NCBI GenBank assembly: GCA_005223375.1
Contig: RXOD01006050.1
Location: forward strand, 1 to 11,474
DNA from: Amoebophrya sp. AT5.2
Lineage: Eukaryota > Sar > Dinophyceae > Syndiniales > Amoebophryaceae
Direction of reading: 5' to 3'
DNA: 11,474 bases
The position numbers and the translations under genes were made by a program. Every line of letters starts with the position of its first letter. The stretch's first letter is position 1. Below the pieces are notes generated by a model. That model did not search any database. It was not told the origin of the DNA and saw only the letters and a program-made list of their open reading frames with translations. This document shows, one piece after another, positions 1 through 6,329 of the stretch.

Positions 1-187
1 GAGAGAATTCGAGAGAGAGAGAGAGAGAGAGAGAGGGGAACTCCCTTCTCGCCCCCTTTCTGGGAGCTCCATTCCGTGAGAAGAGAACACCTCTCCGAGA
101 CCAATCACGCTTCTACGCTATCTCCATTCCGCGAAAGAAGTCTGACGAGTTCTGAAGAAAGTCTAACCCAAAAGGAAAGCTTCCTAC
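1..187 (-). other. Probable 5' part of a further intron of the coiled-coil gene
   Basis: It begins at donor AAG|GTAGGA and runs off the left edge. It contains CTCCATTCCG twice (67-76 and 122-131) and a GA microsatellite. If the donor is not used, the gene instead ends with the TAG at 113-115. Confidence 0.5.
11..35. repeat. (GA)n dinucleotide microsatellite
   Basis: An uninterrupted GA run is preceded by GAGAGAATTC and followed by GGGG. On the coding (minus) strand it is a CT tract, so it could serve as a pyrimidine tract before an acceptor beyond the edge. Confidence 0.9.
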
Positions 188-513
188 CTTTTTCTTCTTG
201 CTGTCTCCCTTCAGCCTGTCCTGCAGTTCCTCAAGTTCTTCCAATGCGGCTGCGAGCACTCCGCGCAGCCTGATTTCTGTTTCGGAAAGTTCCATCTTTT
301 CGTTGGTTAGCTTTTTCACCTTCCGACGTTCGCCGTCCAGCAGCAGCTTGAACGCCGACTTCACGACGGTCACGCCTTCCACCGCGGACATCTGTTTCAC
401 CTCTTCCTTCGGTTTCGAAGGTTCCGGTGGCGGCGCATTCTTTGCCTCCTCGAGCTCCTTGTTGATACGCTCAAGCTCCGCACGTGCCTTCTCCAGTTCC
501 TCGTCGGCCGTTG
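188..513 (-). CDS. Coiled-coil protein, last visible exon
   Basis: Acceptor CACACGACAG|CAACGG completes a Ser codon (T+CA), giving VRVES-TADEELEKARAELERINKEL. A Pro-rich hinge (APPPEPSKPKEE) separates two coils, and the exon ends LKGDSKKKK at donor AAAAAG|GTAGGA in phase 0. Without splicing the frame reaches a stop at 113, but those 25 codons use AT-ending codons unlike the exons, so I prefer an intron. The preceding intron is 741-514 (228 bases). Confidence 0.68.
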
Positions 514-3500
514 CTGTCGTGTGAATGTGATTAATCAAACCCTGATGCAGCGGGAACGGCAACGCTCACGCTCAAGCACATGCACAGCGGCAGCTAGCAA
601 GCAGCACCAAGCTAAAACTACAAGCATGCATCAGCATCTAGACGCGTGAGGAGGTGGTGCTAGCATGAGCACGACCACGACCACGAAGGAGCAACAGCAT
701 CGAGCCCGAGTGAGTCGTGATAATAAAAAAGACAAAAGTACATTCCACCCGCACTTTCTTCAGCCTCGTGTTCTCTGGTAGAATCAAGTTCGTGGACTGA
801 ATCTCCAGATTTGCGCTGGTTGGTTCGCGGTTCAGGAGTCCCGTCTTCAGAGCCCCCGGCAACTTCTTTGGCTCGAATTCCATAGTGACACTCCGGCCGT
901 CCGCCTTCAGTTTCCCGAATTTTTTGCCGTCGTGATACCACTCGTTCTGGTACAAAGCAAACTCTTCGTTGGTGTCGACGTCCTGAAAAACAATCCGCTG
1001 ACTCGGTTTCACCAGCATACTCATGTCTAACGGCGGGTCGCGGCTCTGGTCGCTCTCCGCCGACGAATGCGGTTCTGTGGGTGAGGGTGACGGTGAGATT
1101 GTCGTACGGAGAATCGTTCTTGTGGTCGGGGAAGGTCGTTTATTTCGTATTCGTTTTTACGTGCAGATTTCAAAGCATGAAAATCTATTACTTAAGTAGA
1201 ACCTCGGATAGCCGATAGCGAAGAACCTACGAAGTGGACGCAGTTTACGAGTTACTACGCACTAGTTGTAGTTGTTCTAGTTGTGATAGTGGTTGTGCTT
1301 GTACCTGACGCCGCCTGCTGCTCCCCCGCCTGCTCAGCCTGCTCCTGCTTCTTCTTCGCGTCCAAGGCCAATTTCATCGCGTTCTTTTTCATCAGCGTCG
1401 CAGCGTGAGCCACTTTCTGCTCCGTTGCTTTTCGCTTCATTTCGAGCTCTCTCTGGGCTGCTGCCGCCCGTTCCGCATTTCTCTTCTCGCTTTCGTTCGC
1501 GAGTTCTGCGCGCGTTTTTGCGAGCATTTGCTCCGCCTTCTCGAGTTCCTTCAGCCGCTCCAGCATCTCAGGAGTGATGCCCTCGACGGAGTCCAGTTTT
1601 CCTTGCAACTCTTCTGCCCGGGCCCTCTGCTTGTCGGCCTCGGCGTTTGCATTTGCAAGCTCGATCTCGAGTGCAGAGATGCGGTCGCGAAGTTTACCCA
1701 GCTCCACCTGCATCTCCCCAGAAAACTGCTCGCGAAGGGATGCCTAGATCGATGTTACGACCATACATTGATTCAAATTAGTTACGGTCAAGTGAAACAA
1801 CATTCATAAATGTAAACGTTGCTAAAAAAGAACGAAACCACGACGCAAACGTGTACGTGAGCAGTGACTGTTACAGGCATAGAAAGAAGAAAACGTTGTC
1901 TACTAGGTCTAAAAAGAGACTTTTAAAAGACACGTGGTGATCTACGTTTAGCTCTAGGTACCTCATCCATGCTCCCGCCCATCCTGAGCGATTTTTGTCG
2001 CATTTCCTCCAGACTCGCACTGGATTCTTCGACGAAGCTTTCGAGCTCGGCGATTTTCGTTTGCATTTCCATCATTTGCCCTTCCATGTCTTGAATCTTT
2101 GCGTTCGCCGCGTCCAGTTCTCCTTTCGCTCCTGCCAGCTCTGACCTCAAATCTGCGGAAGTTCGCTTTTCCGCCTCCAACGCCTCCTGCGCTTCTCTCA
2201 GGAGGCGCTCTAGTTCCGCCATTTTGCCGTCCTGGCCCCCCTCCAGACCGAGCGCCTTCTTCGCCCACTGCATCATTTCCGGGTTGAATATGTCCGCCAT
2301 TCCTTTCACAAGCCCGTTCTTTCCGTAGAAATCCGCGAGCCAGGTCAGCTCCTCCTCCATTCCGCGCGGCTTGCGAGTCAACTGATCGGGGGAAATCGTG
2401 GACAGGAGTCCGTCCAACCGGTCCTGGAGCTCCTGCAGCTTGTCCTCAGCCTTGCGCCACTTCCCATAGTACACGCGCACCTGATCATGTTGTGAATCAA
2501 TTCCGTACTCTTGCTTCTGCCTCGTCTGCGGCCTCGCCATGAATCGGTTGATCCAGCATCTATCACCAGACAGACCCAGACGGGAGTACAAGAAGAAGAA
2601 CTAGTATATGCTATTGCTAAACCAATGCATGAATCAATGTACGCTGTCCTTGATTTTTTGGTTGAGCATTTCCCGTAGCTCCTCCTCTAGGCTGTCGCAG
2701 GGGTCGAAGTAGTAGCACTCGTGCGGGTCGAATTCCTCTGGGTTTAGTCCCTGCAGGTATACCTGGTTCCGCAAGTGCGTGATCTCGAGGAAGTACGAGT
2801 AGCGGCACTGCGACAGCTGTTTCGAGCGGTCCAGCAGGTGGTTCTCCATGGTCTCCATGCGGTCGACGACCGCCTCGTTGTGGTTCTCCAGCGCAGTGAT
2901 GCGCTCCCAGTTCTCAGGCGTCACTTTTTCGAAGATCCGCTGAGTAAGCCCGGACTCGTACTCTTCGAGAATTACGTCCGCCTCGTCCTTCCGCAAGTCG
3001 ATGTTGAAATCCCGGTTCGCGAGCGCTTGCAGATCCGCGAATTTGGACCTGTGTCGTGACATCGCGAAGCAACTCCAACACAAACTGCCAGGCGACAAAT
3101 CCAATGCAATGAATAAATAATGTCGACGAGGGCGAGGCAGCGCACTAGCTCTAGCTAGGATCTACTCTATTAACATTTTGGTCTTTCTCGCCTGTTCCTT
3201 GTGCTTCTTGTGACAGTCTGATTTCTTTGTGTGTCATTCATCTTCACCAGCACGTAGTCCTTGTTGTATAGTATGCGCCTTCCTTTTTATCCTTCCTTCA
3301 TAATCTTCGAAGTTAGTAGGGCCAGAGGGGGCGGCGCCACGAAACGCAGCAAGAAACAAGCACAAGAACCCCCGCAAGAACAAGGGTTCGCGTGGTACCG
3401 GTCATGAAGCGCTGGGTACTTGATGTTTTCCAGCGCTCCCTGCACGCCCGCGACCTCCATCGTCCCCTGGATGTCAGAAGCGATCCGCCCCAGCACTTCC

Positions 3501-3712
3501 TGCAGCTTCTCCTTGCGCTGTTTCCGCAGCTCGTACATGTTGCTGTCGTTCAAGAGGTCGAGAATTGCGCGCTTCTTCACCTCGTCCGCGGACGGAAAAG
3601 ACTCGATCAGCGGCATGGGAGGCAACTCGTGCGTGATTTTCTTTCGTTCGGCCTGCCGCTTCTCGTCCTCGTCGAGACGCGGCGACCGCCGAACGTCACT
3701 CTGCACCACCAT
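188..3712 (-). CDS. Long coiled-coil protein of unknown function, likely incomplete at its C-terminus (6 exons)
   Basis: Exons on the minus strand are 3712-3399, 3048-2643, 2480-1962, 1743-1305, 1074-742 and 513-188: 779 codons with phases 2, 0, 0, 1 and 1 all matching. I do not recognise the protein. From the N-terminus it has a basic, charged head; a helical region with an aromatic/acidic block (about residues 187-236); long heptad-patterned coils in exons 3 and 4; a module without heptads in exon 5; another coil in exon 6; and a Lys-rich end. No signal peptide or membrane span is visible. A structural or cytoskeletal role is a guess from coiled-coil content alone. The N-terminus is uncertain: the frame is open upstream to about 3817, so an earlier exon may exist. 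Confidence 0.7.
742..1074 (-). CDS. Coiled-coil protein, exon with non-coil module
   Basis: Acceptor CCCTCACCCACAG|AACCG has a good pyrimidine tract and completes a Glu codon (G+AA). After a disordered acidic start (HSSAESDQSRDPP), residues with alternating hydrophobics (RIVFQDVDTNEEFALYQNEW, HDGKKFGKLKADGRSVTMEF) look like beta strands, unlike the flanking coils. The donor is GTGGAAT|GTACTT in phase 1, a weak consensus chosen because it matches the next acceptor. The preceding intron is 1304-1075 (230 bases). Confidence 0.7.
1305..1743 (-). CDS. Coiled-coil protein, Ala/Glu/Lys-rich coil exon
   Basis: Acceptor CGATCTAG|GCATCC gives ASLREQFSGEMQVELGKLRDR. The exon is almost entirely continuous heptad coil. 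A single helix break, GITPEMLERLKELE, resembles VTPENWERITALE in the second exon. It ends in a Lys/Gln-rich tail. The donor GCGTCAG|GTACAA is phase 1. The preceding intron is 1961-1744 (218 bases). Confidence 0.75.
1962..2480 (-). CDS. Coiled-coil protein, long coil exon
   Basis: The chosen acceptor is ACATGATCAG|GTGCGC, which keeps phase 0 and gives KIKDS-VRVYYGKWRKAEDKLQEL. A phase-compatible alternative, CCGCAG|ACG at 2525, would add 15 residues; a third, GATAG at 2560, breaks the frame. A Trp/Gly-containing linker (about 2400-2245) is followed by a long heptad coil (ELERLLREAQEALEAEKRTS onward). The donor is GATGAG|GTACCT in phase 0. The preceding intron would be 2642-2481 (162 bases). 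Confidence 0.7.
2643..3048 (-). CDS. Coiled-coil protein, exon with aromatic/acidic block
   Basis: It starts SKFADLQALANRDFNIDL and continues as amphipathic helix (VTPENWERITALENHNEAVV). At 2804-2655 comes a composition unlike the flanking coils: SYFLEITHLRNQVYLQ, then EFDPHECYYFDP, then LEEELREMLNQKIKDS. Two Cys, several aromatic and many acidic residues suggest a folded or binding element. The donor is GACAGC|GTACAT in phase 0. Confidence 0.75.
3049..3398 (-). other. Intron of the coiled-coil gene (350 bases)
   Basis: Donor CCG|GTACCA and acceptor CACGACACAG|GTCC join phase 2 so that ALHDR continues into SKFADLQ. It contains a CTAGCT/AGCTAG inverted repeat at 3145-3158 and no gene. Confidence 0.75.
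3399..3712 (-). CDS. Coiled-coil protein, first visible exon
   Basis: The ATG at 3712 opens MVVQSDVRRSPRLDEDEKRQ. The same frame continues upstream without a stop to about 3817 (VVARQRQEEAAGFLSSSPEPG), which looks coding-like, so translation may begin in an earlier exon spliced near 3800. The exon is charged and helical (KRAILDLLNDSNMYELRKQRKEK). It ends at donor CATGACCG|GTACCA in phase 2. Confidence 0.65.
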
Positions 3713-3975
3713 TTGATTCGGCAGCCGAGGACGGCCCGGCTCCGGAGATGACGACAAGAACCCAGCGGCCTCCTCCTGCCTCTGCCTTGCTACAACTTGT
3801 TGCCCAAACTTCTCTACTTACGGTCAGCGAAGACACACAGTATAAATTGATAAACCAAGAGATGCGAAGGACGAGGTATTCAGATTGATATTGATTCAAA
3901 CTACGCGAGGAGATGAAGCTTTGTTTCAGAGCACGAAGTGAATGTGAAGTGCTGGTAGCTTATAATTCGGACGCA

Positions 3976-4007
3976 ATGCGCATGCGCCTTCGGCTTCGCA
4001 TGCGCAT
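3976..4007. repeat. Perfect 11-bp hairpin of alternating purine-pyrimidine sequence
   Basis: Arms ATGCGCATGCG (3976-3986) and CGCATGCGCAT (3997-4007) flank the 10-base loop CCTTCGGCTT. Both arms are strictly alternating purine-pyrimidine, the composition that favours Z-DNA. The hairpin lies about 265 bases upstream of the proposed start of the coiled-coil gene. Confidence 0.8.
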
Positions 4008-4081
4008 CGACGCAGCCCTACTATCTTGCTTGCATCCGCAACGAACCCTCAGTAGGATACGAGTGCGACATCAAGAAGTAG

Positions 4082-4100
4082 AAGTACTAGTGTAGTACTT
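4082..4100. repeat. Short perfect hairpin, 8-bp arms
   Basis: AAGTACTA (4082-4089) and TAGTACTT (4093-4100) flank a 3-base loop. The hairpin lies in the spacer about 370 bases upstream of the proposed ATG of the coiled-coil gene. Its role is unknown. Confidence 0.7.
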
Positions 4101-5313
4101 AACTATGTGAGTGTAGGACTAGGAGGGAGCGCGGCACTATTACTTTGGTTGTATCAAAAGTAATAAGTCACTTCATTTTTTTGCGCTGATTTCCCCGTCG
4201 AAACGCCCATCCCGAAAGAAAAACAGCGGTTGGATTCGACGACCACGCATCCCGAAAGTTAGTCCTCGACCTCGTCTTCGTGCTCCTCCTGTTCAGTACT
4301 GCACTAGATCAAACTGCCGAGCATTTTTTGAACTGCAACTTCTTGCCCAATACTTTTTCTTGCAGAAAACTAAGTCGCACATCTGTCGCCGCCACCGAGC
4401 TCATGACGATTTACCCTCAGTTGCCCGCAGATCAGTTTCTCCCCGGAGATCAGTCTCGCGGCGCCCTGTCCCCCGCACGGATACCGAACGCGATGACGAT
4501 GATGATTTACCCACTGTCTGTGCTACTCAAACTCCTTTGATCATCTTCAACAGCTACACGACTCACTGATGAAGGGACTCAAACAGCAGAGAATGGAGCA
4601 CGGAAGTAGAGCAACTTCTACTGGATCCTATTATTTCGAGAACATACCTGCTGGCTGTTGCTCTTGCTTGCTGCAGTCGCTATAAGAATTAAAGTAAGTT
4701 CTTGTTGTTTTCATACACGCTTTATTTTTTTTTGCATGCTTACAAGAAGAACGTCCGACTTCCGCGGTCGGTGGATATTTCGTTCATATTCGGTCTTTTT
4801 GTCGAATGAGGTGGCACGCGTCTTTTCTTCATGAGTATCGGAGTTGCCGGACCGGGACTCGCCCCCTTCAAGCGTACAGATACATTTAAGTAGACGACGA
4901 CGAGTGCAAGGTACTACTTTCCTGGTTCACGTACTACATCTACAACACGTTTACAGGTTTACTGACTTACTACTCGTGAAGCTCCCGGGCGAGAGAGCGT
5001 GACGCGCGCCGCATGTAGATTCTGCCTAGATTTTTGATCAGCACTGGGGGGGCTGGTCCTGGTGTCTTCACATAGCTAGGGATGATCTACTCGTGAACTT
5101 CATCACTTGTTCGTCGTTGTATGCAACTTTCGGACTATGGTCCCGCCGAAGAGGCTCCCATTGTCTAACAGTAGCAGCCCGTCTTTGTCTCATGATAAAT
5201 CTTTTCGCTTTTAATGTCAACAGAGGTCAAAGAACTCGCTGACTGCAATTCCACTCGATCTCAGTACGAATGTAGTCCCCCCGTTGCTCAAGATCATGTT
5301 GATCATGCTCTAC

Positions 5314-5760
5314 TCAGCCAGCTCGTCGCCCTCGCGTATTCCTTCGTGCAGCCCTTGTGGAGGCAGTACCGTGTGCCTGCGCTGCGGCCGAACCCGACCG
5401 GGGCGGGGACCATTGGTGCGTGCCGCGTGCAAGGCTTTGCTGTTCACCGCGCCGCCCGTGCTCTCTGTCTCTCGTTGTCGTTTCTACCGCGTCTGCTACT
5501 TGTCCCCCGGCATTTTGCTGCAGTTCTGCGCCCGCGCGCAAAGGAGTTTCACCTTCGCGTTTCAAGCTTCCCTGCTCCACCCGTTGCTGCTGCTCCCGAG
5601 GCACCCGCTGCTGCTCCACCCGTTGCTGCGTCCCTGTTCCTCCACCACCACGAGCAAGTTCAAGTTGGGTCCTCTTGCTCACCGTGCCATTCCTGTTCCT
5701 GTTCCTGCGGACCGTCGCGAAAAGCTTCCTACGTGATGTGGGGCTCCTTGAGTCAATCAT
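5314..5760 (-). CDS. Possible small Arg-rich protein (148 codons, doubtful)
   Basis: I do not recognise this ORF. It has ATG and TGA, lies between the two real genes on the same strand, and is strongly basic and Gln/Arg/Gly-rich. An imperfect repeat, QQRVEQ-QRVPREQ-QQRVEQ, comes from a 39-base tandem DNA repeat. It starts RNRNRN-like and ends TRGRRAG, with no membrane segment or domain that I can see. The same stretch is open in several other frames because the plus strand is pyrimidine-rich and so poor in stops, which weakens the case. It could equally be the 3' UTR of the PA200 gene or spacer. Confidence 0.18.
   Translation of the reverse strand: MIDSRSPTSRRKLFATVRRNRNRNGTVSKRTQLELARGGGGTGTQQRVEQQRVPREQQQRVEQGSLKREGETPLRAGAELQQNAGGQVADAVETTTRDREHGRRGEQQSLARGTHQWSPPRSGSAAAQAHGTASTRAARRNTRGRRAG
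5572..5629. repeat. 39-base tandem direct repeat (two copies of a 19-base core)
   Basis: CTGCTCCACCCGTTGCTGC occurs exactly at 5572-5590 and again at 5611-5629. The 20-base spacer contains further GCTGCT-like units. The period is a multiple of three. Confidence 0.85.
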
Positions 5761-5997
5761 TCATTGGAGGAGGACCCACTACTAGTCGTCGTGGTGCTCG
5801 TGCGGCTAAAACTTGTCTGTTCTGCTGTGAGCGTCTTGTACAGCCTCGAAAATCCGGTCCCGTTCGTCTTCGTTCTTGCTTGATCTATCTGCACTGCAGC
5901 CAATGCCAATCGTCGCGGTCGTTCTTCACGGCCCACCGCGCGCGCAGTACAAGAACACGTTCTTTTGGCGGAGTAGTTGTAGCTCGTGCTTCTTCGG

Positions 5998-6003
5998 TTT
6001 ATT
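5998..6003 (-). promoter_or_regulatory. AATAAA hexamer overlapping the PA200 stop codon
   Basis: The final A of the TGA stop is the first base of AATAAA on the minus strand. It matches the animal polyadenylation hexamer, but many protists do not use that signal. It could be chance or imply a very short 3' UTR. Confidence 0.2.
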
Positions 6004-6329
6004 CAACTGAAGTAGCTGAGCTTGCCTTTGTACGCATCGATGAGATCCAGTTGCTTCGCCGACAGTTTTTTCCTGCACTCCTTCCAGGTAACTTCGCTGC
6101 GCTGCTGGTTCTTCAGAAAGGCCTGGAAGGCGTTCTGAACCTCCGTAAGAATGGTCCGCTGGTACTTCTTGCCGTTTCCATACGGAGCGAGGGCCTCGAT
6201 GACAGCGCCGGTGAACTTTTTCGGGGAACCGAGATCCATCGAAACGTACAGCAAGATCACGAGGCACTGCGCGGTCTGTAGAGGCGAAAGAGATGCGCTG
6301 CACAAGTCTGTGGAAGCGCCGCCTGTCAC
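6003..6329 (-). CDS. PSME4: PA200/Blm10 last exon: C-terminal domain and proteasome-docking tail
   Basis: The acceptor TTCATCATCAG|GTGACA is phase 0 and follows an intron at 6627-6330 (298 bases). The 108 codons contain AQCLVILLYVSMDLGSP, then VQNAFQAFLKNQQRSEVTWK, then KKLSAKQLDLIDAYKGKLSYFS and a stop. This parallels the human tail in order and spacing: a hydrophobic helix, a short loop, a helix ending in F, a Trp, then Q..[FL]...QL. Family members end in hydrophobic-Tyr-X (Tyr-Tyr-Ala in human), which inserts between 20S alpha subunits. Here the last three residues are Tyr-Phe-Ser, so the Tyr is replaced by Phe. Confidence 0.85.
   Translation of the reverse strand: MTGGASTDLCSASLSPLQTAQCLVILLYVSMDLGSPKKFTGAVIEALAPYGNGKKYQRTILTEVQNAFQAFLKNQQRSEVTWKECRKKLSAKQLDLIDAYKGKLSYFS

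Larger units (their letters stand above)
3713..5213. other. Intergenic region upstream of the coiled-coil gene, no gene seen
   Basis: Only short frames of fewer than about 90 codons without recognisable content are present. It holds two hairpins (3976-4007 and 4082-4100) and a repeated ATCCCGAAAG (near 4209 and 4249). A T-run in TTTATTTTTTTTTGC lies near 4721. I checked for tRNA T-arm motifs and snRNA signatures and saw none. It must contain the promoter and 5' leader of the coiled-coil gene, but no core promoter element is recognisable. Confidence 0.55.
5214..6002. other. Pyrimidine-rich intergenic or 3'-UTR stretch
   Basis: This is sequence immediately downstream of the PA200 stop. The plus strand is rich in C and T, so long frames stay open by chance: 355 codons from an ATG at 5214, running antisense into the last PA200 exon. 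It contains the 39-base repeat and a triple CCTGTT at about 5690-5705. No protein family was recognised in any frame. Confidence 0.5.

Noticed and set aside
113..187. C-terminal end of the coiled-coil protein at the stop 113-115
   Set aside because: Codons after the donor at 187 end mostly in A or T, unlike the exons. It is kept as an alternative.
2525..2591. Extension of the third coiled-coil exon upstream of 2525
   Set aside because: The acceptor at 2560 breaks the phase, and the peptide before it (YSRLGLSGDRCWINRF) lacks coil character.
3121..3180. CTAGCT/AGCTAG palindromic cluster as a mobile-element end
   Set aside because: The arms are only six bases, with no partner end or target duplication.
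3312..3318. Yeast-like branch site TACTAAC in the first coiled-coil intron
   Set aside because: It is about 265 bases from the acceptor, too far for a normal branch point.
4360..4569. Short plus-strand frames in the spacer
   Set aside because: They are short and low in complexity (Arg/Asp runs), and no start context or domain is recognisable.
5038..5106. Possible C/D box snoRNA on the minus strand (GTGATGA ... CTGA)
   Set aside because: There is no terminal stem and no convincing internal C'/D' boxes. The box motifs are short enough to occur by chance.
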